A DNA stretch of 11,631 nucleotides from Ignavibacteria bacterium (GTDB taxonomy: Bacteria > Bacteroidota > Ignavibacteria > Tepidaquicellales > OLB5), in contig JAPUEV010000228.1 of assembly GCA_027492415.1 (NCBI GenBank), positions 1 through 11,631 of the forward strand, read 5' to 3'. Positions 1 to 6,735 of the stretch are shown piece by piece. The notes below the pieces were generated by a model. It was given only the letters and a program-made list of their open reading frames with translations. It did not search any database and had not been told where the DNA came from. The position numbers and the translations under genes were made by a program. Within the stretch, counting starts at the first letter, position 1, and every line of letters begins with the position of its first letter.

Positions 1-44
1 ATTGACCCTTCCTTCCACCTGCTCCGCGGTTGTAAGGCGTAGCG

Positions 45-67
45 ACTCCCGTGCCAATGGCAGGAGT
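45..67. repeat. imperfect inverted repeat (hairpin)
   Basis: ACTCC (45-49) and TGCCA (52-56) pair with TGGCA (58-62) and GGAGT (63-67). This gives a ten-pair stem with a two-base bulge at 50-51 and a one-base loop as drawn. Flanking TAGCG-like bases (40-44 and 67-71) are direct rather than inverted. No U-run follows, so it is not an intrinsic terminator. It is probably part of the surrounding repeat family. Confidence 0.45.
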
Positions 68-80
68 AGCGCTCCATACC

Positions 81-167
81 TTCGGTAGGCGTGGCAGGGC
101 GACAAACCATTCGGTAGGCGTAGCAGGGCGACAAAGCATTTGGCAGGAGAGGCAAGAGTAAGAAAGA
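81..167. repeat. 29-bp tandem repeat, three units
   Basis: Units start at 81, 110 and 139. The first two are 27/29 identical and share the core GGTAGGCGTRGCAGGGCGAC followed by AAA. The third (139-167) is degenerate, about 17/29 identical, but keeps the same register. The unit length is not a multiple of three and the units abut with no spacers, so this is neither a coding repeat nor a CRISPR array. Confidence 0.7.
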
Positions 168-185
168 ATAATTTTAGAGTAATTG

Positions 186-210
186 TGCTTCGACTTCGCT
201 CAGCATGACA
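186..210. repeat. short dispersed-type repeat
   Basis: The segment contains CTTCGACTTCGCTCAGCATG inside a partly self-complementary frame (TGCT at 186-189 against AGCA at 202-205). From general knowledge, closely similar strings recur many times in intergenic DNA of Bacteroidota-like and other environmental bacteria. Only one copy is present here, so its dispersed nature is recalled knowledge and not shown by this window. Confidence 0.4.
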
Positions 211-215
211 AGATT

Positions 216-244
216 TTTGGTAGGCGTGGCAGGGCGACAAAGCG
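216..244. repeat. fourth copy of the 29-bp repeat
   Basis: This copy repeats the core GGTAGGCGTGGCAGGGCGAC plus AAAG seen at 81-138. It is separated from the tandem units by about 48 bp that include the 186-210 repeat. It differs from the first unit mainly in its first few and last bases. The separated copy shows that the element is dispersed and not only a local slippage product. Confidence 0.65.
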
Positions 245-304
245 GCAGGGGGGAAAACTGTAAGAAATATTACATAATTGAAATTAATGAAGTACTTTAG
301 CATA

Positions 305-337
305 TTTGCAAATAAGGGATAATATTCCGAATTTTTG
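305..337 (+). promoter_or_regulatory. possible promoter for the hpf-hprK run
   Basis: TTTG at 305-308 and AATTTTTG at 330-337 resemble the Bacteroidota -33 (TTTG) and -7 (TAnnTTTG) elements, with 21 bp between them and one mismatch in the -7 box. A sigma70-like GATAAT (319-324) overlaps the same interval and is an alternative. Either would give a short leader carrying the GGAGG at 354-358. This is a pattern match in AT-rich DNA and is weak evidence. Confidence 0.25.
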
Positions 338-353
338 TTCATTTTAATTATAT

Positions 354-358
354 GGAGG
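354..358 (+). promoter_or_regulatory. Shine-Dalgarno site of the hibernation factor gene
   Basis: GGAGG lies seven bases before the ATG at 366. It is one of only two strong ribosome-binding sites in the window, the other preceding the DUF2795-like gene. It supports the 366 start. Confidence 0.75.
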
Positions 359-365
359 TTAACCA

Positions 366-704
366 ATGTCATTTTTATTTACTGCACGCCATTTTAAAGC
401 CCACGATTCATTAAAAGAGTACGCTGAGGAAGAATCAAAAAAATTCGCAAAAATTTACGACGGAATCATTAAGACAGAAGTCATTTTAAGTTATGACAAG
501 CCCGAAAACAGCGTAAAGCACGCTGAAGTAATAGTACATGCAAAGAACAACCACACCTTTACCGCAAAGGAATCCACCGATGATTTCATGAAGTCAATTA
601 CAGGCGCGATGGAAAAAGTATCAACACAGGTAAGAAAGTTCAAAGATAAGCTTACCGATAATAAAGGTGAACTTTCGGTAAAGAATATTGAAGCTGAAGA
701 ATAA
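366..704 (+). CDS. hpf: ribosome hibernation-promoting factor, short form (HPF/RaiA family)
   Basis: The 112-aa protein has the S30AE fold signature. An N-terminal ARHFKAHDSLKEYAEEESKK segment (about residues 7-26) matches the beta-strand and first helix of the family. A hydrophobic strand rich in H and V follows (about 50-68), then the second helix SITGAMEKVSTQVRKFKDKL (about 77-96). Family members bind the 30S subunit at the decoding centre and promote inactive 70S/100S ribosomes under starvation. The length matches the short HPF class: the C-terminal dimerisation domain of long HPF is absent, so a separate factor might be needed for 100S formation. The gene has a strong GGAGG and lies six bases ahead of hprK, which suggests co-transcription. 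RaiA and HPF cannot be cleanly separated from sequence alone. Confidence 0.9.
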   Translation: MSFLFTARHFKAHDSLKEYAEEESKKFAKIYDGIIKTEVILSYDKPENSVKHAEVIVHAKNNHTFTAKESTDDFMKSITGAMEKVSTQVRKFKDKLTDNKGELSVKNIEAEE

Positions 705-710
705 AACCAT

Positions 711-1757
711 ATGAAACACCTTCATAAAGTTTTAAAGAACATTGAAGAAGTAAAAAAGGAAATGATCACGGTTGATTATTTCTATAACGCTGCCAAGGAC
801 AGGTTCAAGCTTACAAAGATATCCGAAGGCAACAGCGGGCTGGATAAGATAATCAAAGACCAGCACATCAACCGTCCGGGTCTTGCTTTAGCAGGCTATA
901 CAGCGCTTTTTACATTCGATAGGGTCCAGATACTGGGTAACACAGAAATGCGTTATTTAAAAACGCTTTCAGCCGAGCAGCGGACAAAAACTTTAAAGAA
1001 GTTCTTTTCATTCAACATGCCCTGCATTTGTGTAACTTTCAACAACAAGCCAAGCGATGAATTCATGGAAATGGCGAACAAAAAAGATATTGCCGTTTTC
1101 ATTACTCCGCTGGAGACCACAAAATTCGCGTACTTCATCAACGATTTCCTTGATGACCAGTTCACTCCACAGATAGCATTACACGGCTCATTTGTGGATG
1201 TGTACGGAGTGGGTCTGCTGTTTTACGGCAGGAGCGGAATAGGAAAGAGCGAAATTGCTCTAGATCTAATTGAGCGCGGCCACCGTTTAGTGGCTGATGA
1301 TGTTGTGATGATATCGCGCAAAGGTGACGGCATTTTGATGGGTACGGGCACAGAGCTTGTTAAGCATTTCATGGAAATTCGCGGGCTTGGTATCATAGAT
1401 GTGCGCAGTGTTTTCGGTATCAGGGCTATCAGGTTCCAGAAAAGGGTTGAGCTTCTTGTTAACCTTGAGGAGTGGGACCCGAAGAAGGAATATACACGCA
1501 CAGGGCTTGACAGCGAAACAATAGAGCTGCTTGGGGTAGAGCTTCCTTTTGTCAGGCTGCCTATTTTCCCCGGGAAGAATATTACGGTAATATCAGAAAT
1601 TATTGCGCTTAACTATTTATGCAAGCATTACGGCTATGATGCAGCAAAAGCGCTGAGCGAAAAACTTGAATCAGCAATAAATAACAAATCTAAATTCAAA
1701 GACGGGAACATTGGATATGAACGTTCTGTAGAATATCTGGAACACGACTTTGAATAA
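711..1757 (+). CDS. hprK: HPr kinase/phosphorylase
   Basis: The 348-aa length is slightly above the roughly 310-330 usual for the family. HprK phosphorylates and dephosphorylates a serine of HPr or an HPr-like protein, linking phosphotransfer to carbon status. Visible hallmarks are the LHGSFVDVYG segment (about 157-166, His158), Walker A GRSGIGKS (173-180), the acidic pair in RLVADDVV (Asp196 and Asp197), the family signature MEIRGLGIIDVRSVFG (221-236), EEWDPKKEYTR (253-263) and PIFPGKN (284-290), equivalent to the K3-like loop. Residues 1-150 form the divergent N-terminal domain. Walker A has Arg174 where Asp or Glu is common, and the PxxPGxN loop has Phe where Arg is frequent; both may be lineage traits. 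The gene sits between hpf and a peptide-binding lipoprotein. No HPr gene or other PTS gene is in the window, so the substrate is unknown here. Confidence 0.93.
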   Translation: MKHLHKVLKNIEEVKKEMITVDYFYNAAKDRFKLTKISEGNSGLDKIIKDQHINRPGLALAGYTALFTFDRVQILGNTEMRYLKTLSAEQRTKTLKKFFSFNMPCICVTFNNKPSDEFMEMANKKDIAVFITPLETTKFAYFINDFLDDQFTPQIALHGSFVDVYGVGLLFYGRSGIGKSEIALDLIERGHRLVADDVVMISRKGDGILMGTGTELVKHFMEIRGLGIIDVRSVFGIRAIRFQKRVELLVNLEEWDPKKEYTRTGLDSETIELLGVELPFVRLPIFPGKNITVISEIIALNYLCKHYGYDAAKALSEKLESAINNKSKFKDGNIGYERSVEYLEHDFE

Positions 1758-1771
1758 TTAAACTAAACTGT

Positions 1772-3574
1772 ATGAAAACGTACATCACTCTTCTTTTTAC
1801 AGCTCTCTTAGCCCTCTCCGCAGTTAATTGTTCCAAAAAAAATGAAACAGACACAAAAAATAAAGACGATTACTCTAAAGTAGCGCCTGTTGATACAAAC
1901 GGGGCATTGATAGGCGACTGGATAATCCAGCGTGAGCTTGCTGACCCGCAGAGCCTTAACCCTGTAACTCTGCAGGATGCAACGGGCAGGGAGTTTTCCC
2001 TGCATGTGTTTGAGCGCCTGATGTGGGCAGCAGGAAGAGAAGATTACGAGCTTGTACCGTGGCTTTGCGAAGCAATGCCGGAAGAAACCCCTGACCATTT
2101 AACATACACATATAAGATAAAGAAAGATATTAAGTTCAGTGACGGCAAGCCTTTGACAGGCGAAGACGTGATATTCAATTTTAAGGCAATGATGAACCCG
2201 CAGGTTGATGCGGCGCAATCAAGGCAGGCAATTGATATGCTGAAGAATGTTGAGCTTGTTGATGGCGATAAGTATACTGTTAAATTCACTTTATCACGCC
2301 CGTACTTTAAGGCAATTTATGCATTAAGCGATATTCAGATAATGTCAAAAGACGCGGCTGACCCTGAGCATTTAACAGATAAATATACATTTGAAGAATG
2401 CAAGGATGTTGCGACATCGCTGAAGAATCCCGCGATAAAGAAATTTGCTGATTTGTTCAATTCCCAGGAAGCAAACCGTGACCCCAAGAGGCTTATAGGC
2501 TCGGGTCCTTACATATTTGAAAAATGGGATACAGGCCAGTGGGTATATTTCAGGCGCAACCCCAATTACTGGAATTTAAAAGCCGTTCACGGCATGATGT
2601 ATCCAGAAAAGCTTATCATAAGGGTAATACAGGACCAGAGCGCTGCAACAGTAGCTGCAAAGAACAAGGAAATTGATAACATGTATGTTACCAAGCCGAT
2701 GGATTTTGTAAAGGAGCTTGCCAACCCTGAACAGTTCGGCATGAAAAAAGCTGACCCGTTTGAGCCGCAGTTTGTTTACATTGGATATAATATGAATAAT
2801 GTTCTTTTCAGTGATGTAAAAGTGCGCTGGGCGCTTGCTTATATAGTTGACAGGAAAAGCATTATAGAAAAAGTTCAGTACGGACTTGCTGTACCTATAC
2901 AGAGCCCGATATATTTTGGAGATAAGAAGAATTTCAATCCTGACCTTCCTCCAATAGAATATAACCCGGAGAAGGCAAAGCAATTGCTTAGTGAAGCGGG
3001 ATGGAAGGATTCAGACGGCGATGGTGTGCTTGATAAAACAATAAACGGCAAAAAGGTTGATTTTAAATTTACATACCTGCTGAACACAAATGAATCAAGG
3101 AAACAGACGATACTTGTAATTGCAGAAGGACTGAAGAAGATAGGAATACTGGCAGAGATACAGGTTTTAGAGTGGTCGGTTTTTTTAGAGAAGATTAAGA
3201 AGCATGAGTTTGACGCATTAATGGGTGCGTGGGTGTTAACAGACTTTCCGCCTGACCAGTACCAGATATTCCATTCATCACAATCAAAGAATGACGGCTC
3301 CAATTACGGAAGCTACAACAATCCCACAGCCGATTCATTAATGGTAGCATACCGCAAGGAGTTTGACGAGGCAAAAAGGATAGAAATAAACAAACAGCTT
3401 CAGAAGGTTTTATATGATGACCAGGCGTATACATTTTTATGGACACCGAAGGCGAAGTATGTATATTCAGACAGGTTCAAGAATGTAAGGTGGTATCCTA
3501 CCCCGCCAACGGCATATCATTTGCCGGAGTGGTGGGTACCTGCGAACCAGCGCAAATACCAGTCAGGTAACTGA
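1772..3574 (+). CDS. peptide ABC transporter substrate-binding lipoprotein (SBP family 5), copy 1
   Basis: The 600-aa protein is of the Dpp/OppA type. A hydrophobic N-terminus ends in LSAVNC, so Cys20 is the likely lipidated residue. Asn at -1 is a less canonical lipobox residue than in copy 2. After a charged linker (21-38) comes the family-5 fold: DPQSLNP (58-64), TYTYKIKKDIKFSDGKPLTGEDV (111-133 region), GSGPYIFEKWDTGQ (243-256) with NPNYWN (263-268), and VRWALAYIVDRKSII (351-365). A DSDGDGVLD loop (413-421) resembles a calcium-binding loop and recurs in the paralogue. The protein probably delivers peptides to the permeases at 5709-7869. It starts 14 bp after hprK with no visible promoter, so it may be transcribed with hpf-hprK. 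No clear Shine-Dalgarno is present. The substrate is unproven; other family members bind nickel, sugars or haem. Confidence 0.92.
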   Translation: MKTYITLLFTALLALSAVNCSKKNETDTKNKDDYSKVAPVDTNGALIGDWIIQRELADPQSLNPVTLQDATGREFSLHVFERLMWAAGREDYELVPWLCEAMPEETPDHLTYTYKIKKDIKFSDGKPLTGEDVIFNFKAMMNPQVDAAQSRQAIDMLKNVELVDGDKYTVKFTLSRPYFKAIYALSDIQIMSKDAADPEHLTDKYTFEECKDVATSLKNPAIKKFADLFNSQEANRDPKRLIGSGPYIFEKWDTGQWVYFRRNPNYWNLKAVHGMMYPEKLIIRVIQDQSAATVAAKNKEIDNMYVTKPMDFVKELANPEQFGMKKADPFEPQFVYIGYNMNNVLFSDVKVRWALAYIVDRKSIIEKVQYGLAVPIQSPIYFGDKKNFNPDLPPIEYNPEKAKQLLSEAGWKDSDGDGVLDKTINGKKVDFKFTYLLNTNESRKQTILVIAEGLKKIGILAEIQVLEWSVFLEKIKKHEFDALMGAWVLTDFPPDQYQIFHSSQSKNDGSNYGSYNNPTADSLMVAYRKEFDEAKRIEINKQLQKVLYDDQAYTFLWTPKAKYVYSDRFKNVRWYPTPPTAYHLPEWWVPANQRKYQSGN

Positions 3575-3580
3575 TAATTC

Positions 3581-3679
3581 CCTCACCCCCAATCCCCTCT
3601 CCCGGAGGGAGAGGGGGAAAGCACCCGAAATTTCCGGTCTTATTCCCCTCTCCTTTTAGGAGAGGAGTAAGAGGTGAGG
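3581..3679. repeat. 99-bp compound palindromic element (REP-like)
   Basis: The outer ends CCTCACC (3581-3587) and GGTGAGG (3673-3679) are inverted. Each half folds by itself: CCCCTCTCCC (3594-3603) pairs perfectly with GGGAGAGGGG (3607-3616) around GGA, and CCTCTCCT (3647-3654) pairs with AGGAGAGG (3658-3665) around TTT. The two halves are also inverted copies of each other. No T-run immediately follows either small hairpin. Similar C-rich/G-rich palindromes are, from general knowledge, common intergenic mobile repeats in many bacteria. It lies 7 bp after the stop of the first binding protein, where it could act as a terminator or as an mRNA 3'-end stabiliser. Confidence 0.75.
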
Positions 3680-3813
3680 TTGTTGTTTTTAAAAGAATTC
3701 ATTTTGCAGTTGAAATTATCATTTATATAGATAAATTGCGTTTTATAAAGCAAAAATTTTAAAATTTCCATCAAAATTAATATATTTTCCCAATTTAACA
3801 GATATATTTTAAC
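3680..3813 (+). promoter_or_regulatory. AT-rich leader of the second binding-protein gene
   Basis: These 134 bases are strongly AT-rich and contain no gene. They would be the natural place for a promoter serving the second binding protein. I see TTGAAA (3710-3715) and TTGCGT (3736-3741) as possible upstream boxes, but neither has a well-spaced partner. There is no Shine-Dalgarno before the ATG at 3814. The assignment rests on position and composition only. Confidence 0.2.
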
Positions 3814-5616
3814 ATGAATAAACTAAAATCAACTGCCCTCCTAGCAGTATTGGTATTTTCAATAATTATCTCAGGCTGCGGAGGAAAAACTACCCAGCAA
3901 AAAACCGAAAATAAAAACCAGTCCAACGATATTCCCGCTGTAGATACGAACGGCGCTGCCACAGGAGACTGGCTTATTATCAGAGAGATGAGCGATCCTG
4001 AAAAATTAAATCCAATAGTATCAAACGACGCGAGCGCATCAGAAATTGATTCATACATTTACGAATCTCTTCTTACACAGGATAAAGTAACATATGAGCT
4101 TATACCATTACTTTCATCCATGCCTGAAGTATCACCTGATAACCTGACATATACATTTACATTAAATAAGGACGCGAAATTTTCAGACGGCAAGCCGGTA
4201 ACAGCGGCAGATGTTATATTTTCATTAAAGTTCATCAAAGTTCCATTAGTAGATGACGCTGCTTTAAGGAATTATTTTGATATGGTTGACAAGGTTGAAA
4301 TGGTTGATAACGATCAGTACAAAGTAAAATTCACACTCTCCCAGCCAAACTGGAGAGGTTTATACACATTGGCAGCATTCCAGGTATTACCTAAACATAT
4401 TTTAGACCCGGGCAATGTTACAGATAAGTTTTCCTGGGAAGAGTTTAAAGATATAAAAACGGCGCAGAAGAACGCTGATATGCAGAAGTTCGCAGATTTT
4501 GTTAATTCACAGGAAGTATCAAGGGAAGCAAAATACCTTATTGGTTCGGGTCCGTACATATTTGAAAAATGGGATACCGGCGCAGGCGTAACATTGACAA
4601 GGAACAACAATTACTGGGGTAAATCTTTAGCAGCAAACTATCCGCAGAAGATTATTTTCAAAACAATCCAGGATAACTCAGCAGCACTTGTATCTGCAAA
4701 GAACAAAGAAGTTGACGCTATGTATGTTATCAAGCCATCAGATTTCTATAAAGATCTCGAAAATCCTGACCAGTTCAACTTAGCAAAAGCAAGGCCGTTT
4801 GAACCTGCTTACACATATTTAGCATGGAACCAGCTTAACCCGTTATTCCAGGATAAAAAAGTCAGGATGGCGCTTGCTTACCTTGTAGACAGAAAAAGCA
4901 TCATAGATAAAGTTATGTTCGGTGATGGTGTGCCGATCCAGTCACACATTTTCTACCAGAACAAAAAATTACTGAATTCAGATCTTGCTGAAATACAGTA
5001 CGATCCCGAAAAAGCAAAGAAGCTTTTGGAAGAAGCAGGATGGAAAGATACAGACGGTGACGGCGTATTGGATAAAGTAGTTGACGGCAAGAAAAAAGAT
5101 TTTAAATTCACATTCTTAAGCAATACAAACCCTGTAAGGAAACAGATACTGCTTGTAATAGTAGATGCGTTAAAGAAAGTTGGTATACAGGCAGAAGTAC
5201 AGGAGCTTGAATGGTCAGTTTATTTAGATAAGACAAAGAAACATGAATTTGAGGCAACATATTCTTCATGGACATCACCAACAACACCGCCGGACCCGTA
5301 CCAGATATGGCATTCATCCCAGTCAGAAGGTGAAGGCAGCAATTACATCAGCTTTAAGAACAAGACAAGCGACAGCTTAATAGTAGCTTACAGGAATGAA
5401 ATGGATGAATCAAAGCGTATTGCTTTGATAAAACAGTGGCAGCAGCTTATTTACGATGAACAGCCGTATACATTCCTCTGGAGCCCAAGGGCAAGATATA
5501 TCTATGATAAGAGGTTCAAGAATGCAAGATGGTATAACATACAGCCCAGTCCTTCATACAATGAATGGTGGGTACCTGCAGGCAGCCAGAAATATACACA
5601 GAACAAGAACAACTAA
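3814..5616 (+). CDS. peptide ABC transporter substrate-binding lipoprotein (SBP family 5), copy 2
   Basis: This paralogue of the preceding binding protein has the same 600-aa length and aligns along its whole length. Shared landmarks include VDTNGA..GDW, DP.(S/K)LNP, KFSDGKP, LIGSGPYIFEKWDTG, ALAY.VDRKSII, EAGWKD(S/T)DGDGVLDK and EWWVPA near the C-terminus. The lipobox is canonical (IIISGC, Cys22). The calcium-like loop is DTDGDGVLD (412-420). Differences cluster where ligand specificity might be set; for example, WDTGQWVYFRRNPNYW in copy 1 becomes WDTGAGVTLTRNNNYW (253-268), and PPDQYQIFHSS becomes PPDPYQIWHSS. The gene is closest to the permeases and is separated from them by a stem-loop, as is common where the binding protein is made in excess. 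The substrate is inferred to be peptides. Confidence 0.92.
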   Translation: MNKLKSTALLAVLVFSIIISGCGGKTTQQKTENKNQSNDIPAVDTNGAATGDWLIIREMSDPEKLNPIVSNDASASEIDSYIYESLLTQDKVTYELIPLLSSMPEVSPDNLTYTFTLNKDAKFSDGKPVTAADVIFSLKFIKVPLVDDAALRNYFDMVDKVEMVDNDQYKVKFTLSQPNWRGLYTLAAFQVLPKHILDPGNVTDKFSWEEFKDIKTAQKNADMQKFADFVNSQEVSREAKYLIGSGPYIFEKWDTGAGVTLTRNNNYWGKSLAANYPQKIIFKTIQDNSAALVSAKNKEVDAMYVIKPSDFYKDLENPDQFNLAKARPFEPAYTYLAWNQLNPLFQDKKVRMALAYLVDRKSIIDKVMFGDGVPIQSHIFYQNKKLLNSDLAEIQYDPEKAKKLLEEAGWKDTDGDGVLDKVVDGKKKDFKFTFLSNTNPVRKQILLVIVDALKKVGIQAEVQELEWSVYLDKTKKHEFEATYSSWTSPTTPPDPYQIWHSSQSEGEGSNYISFKNKTSDSLIVAYRNEMDESKRIALIKQWQQLIYDEQPYTFLWSPRARYIYDKRFKNARWYNIQPSPSYNEWWVPAGSQKYTQNKNN

Positions 5617-5632
5617 ATTCAAAGTTATTATA

Positions 5633-5662
5633 TGCTGACCCGAAAGTAAAAACGGGTCAGCA
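5633..5662 (+). terminator. stem-loop between binding protein and permeases
   Basis: TGCTGACCCG (5633-5642) pairs perfectly over 10 bp with CGGGTCAGCA (5653-5662) around an A-rich 10-base loop. The downstream tract GGCTTTTAAT has only four consecutive T, starting four bases after the stem. It therefore looks like a leaky terminator or an mRNA-processing/stabilising hairpin. Its position, 17 bp after the binding-protein stop and 46 bp before the first permease, suits stepping down permease expression. No promoter is evident downstream of it. Confidence 0.65.
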
Positions 5663-5708
5663 GGCTTTTAATATAAGTAACTACTAAATAAGCTAAACTT
5701 TAAAAAGA

Positions 5709-6719
5709 ATGTCAACGTACATTTTAAAAAGAATTCTTCTCTTCATACCAACGTTAATTGCAATTACACTCATAACGTTCACAATTTCACGTCTTGCGCC
5801 GGGTGACCCTACAGAGCTTAAAGTAGGTGTAAGCGGCGAGAACATGAAGGCTGATGAGAAAAGCCAGATGAACCAGGAAGCCAAGAATTACTATAAGCAG
5901 AAATGGGGTTTGGATAAGCCTATTTACATGCAGTATTTCATATGGCTTGGCAATATGGCAACCGGCGATTTCGGCAATTCATTTGTTGATAACCGCCCTG
6001 TGATGAGCAAGATAATGGAGAGAATTCCCGTTACAGCATCAATATCGTTAATGATCATAGCGCTTAGCTATATAATTGCTATTCCTATCGGGATATTTTC
6101 AGCGGCAAGGCAGTACAGTATGGCAGACAGGTTCTCTACATTCATGCTGTTCGTATTCTACTCGCTCCCCTCTTTCTGGATAGCAACGATGGCAATTGTA
6201 TTCCTTGCAAACGTGGAATATATAAAGATATTCCCGACTTCCGGTTTATACACACTTGGCTCAGATAACTGGAGCTTCCTGGAAAAAGTATGGGACAGGG
6301 CATATCACCTGATACTGCCGGTAACATGCAGCTCACTTGCGAGCTTTGCATTTCTTTCAAGGCAGATGAGAGGCAGCATGCTTGAAGTAATAAGACAGGA
6401 TTATGTAAGGACAGCCCGCGCAAAGGGTCTTACAGAAAGAACAGTTGTACTTAAGCATGCATTAAGGAATTCACTGATACCGGTAATTACATTACTCGGC
6501 GGAATATTACCGAGCCTTGTAGGCGGTTCTATTATAGTAGAATCAATCTTCAGTATCCCGGGTATAGGACAGCTTGGCTTCCAGGCGCTGATTGCGCGTG
6601 ATTATCCTCTTATCATGGCAGAGCTTGTACTTGCAGCGGTATTAACAATGCTTGGCTTACTGCTTGTTGATATTCTTTACGCTATTGTTGATCCAAGAAT
6701 AGCATTTTCTAAGAATTAA
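5709..6719 (+). CDS. peptide ABC transporter permease, DppB/OppB type
   Basis: The 336-aa inner-membrane protein is typical of the DppB/OppB class. The N-terminus YILKRILLFIPTLIAITLIT is the first membrane helix and is followed by the conserved RLAPGDP (28-34). The extracytoplasmic stretch has KWGLDKPIYMQYFIWLGN (65-82) and GDFGNSF (86-92), both family hallmarks. Helices lie at about 108-130, 143-168, 200-216, 258-280 and 300-328. The EAA loop that contacts the ATPase is RGSMLEVIRQDYVRTARAKG (221-240), followed by KHALRNSLIPV (249-259). It forms the channel with the DppC-type subunit that starts 16 bp downstream. There is no clear Shine-Dalgarno. Whether the transporter takes di- or oligopeptides cannot be told from the permease. 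Confidence 0.94.
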   Translation: MSTYILKRILLFIPTLIAITLITFTISRLAPGDPTELKVGVSGENMKADEKSQMNQEAKNYYKQKWGLDKPIYMQYFIWLGNMATGDFGNSFVDNRPVMSKIMERIPVTASISLMIIALSYIIAIPIGIFSAARQYSMADRFSTFMLFVFYSLPSFWIATMAIVFLANVEYIKIFPTSGLYTLGSDNWSFLEKVWDRAYHLILPVTCSSLASFAFLSRQMRGSMLEVIRQDYVRTARAKGLTERTVVLKHALRNSLIPVITLLGGILPSLVGGSIIVESIFSIPGIGQLGFQALIARDYPLIMAELVLAAVLTMLGLLLVDILYAIVDPRIAFSKN

Positions 6720-6735
6720 AATTTACTAATTATAT

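Larger units (their letters stand above)
1..250. repeat. G-rich non-coding repeat block
   Basis: This stretch has no convincing gene: its open frames are short, interrupted by stops and low in protein-like composition. It is visibly richer in G and C than the AT-rich leader that follows (251-365). It is built from a hairpin (45-67), a tandem 29-bp repeat (81-167), a dispersed-type repeat (186-210) and a further 29-bp copy (216-244), listed separately. It lies upstream of the hibernation factor gene, and its left boundary is outside the window. It looks like accumulated intergenic repeats rather than a decayed gene, but the sequence alone cannot settle that. Confidence 0.6.

Noticed and set aside
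1..87. Possible 3' end of an upstream gene at the left edge
   Set aside because: One frame is open to position 87 and another to 42, but the translations are not protein-like and the DNA matches the repeat block.
81..244. Possible CRISPR array from the regularly spaced 29-bp repeats
   Set aside because: The tandem units abut directly with no unique spacers, one unit is badly degenerate, and no cas gene is in the window.
2576..3303. Overlapping 135- and 142-codon open frames on the - strand
   Set aside because: Both lie antisense within the well-supported first binding-protein gene, overlap each other in different frames and show no family motif.
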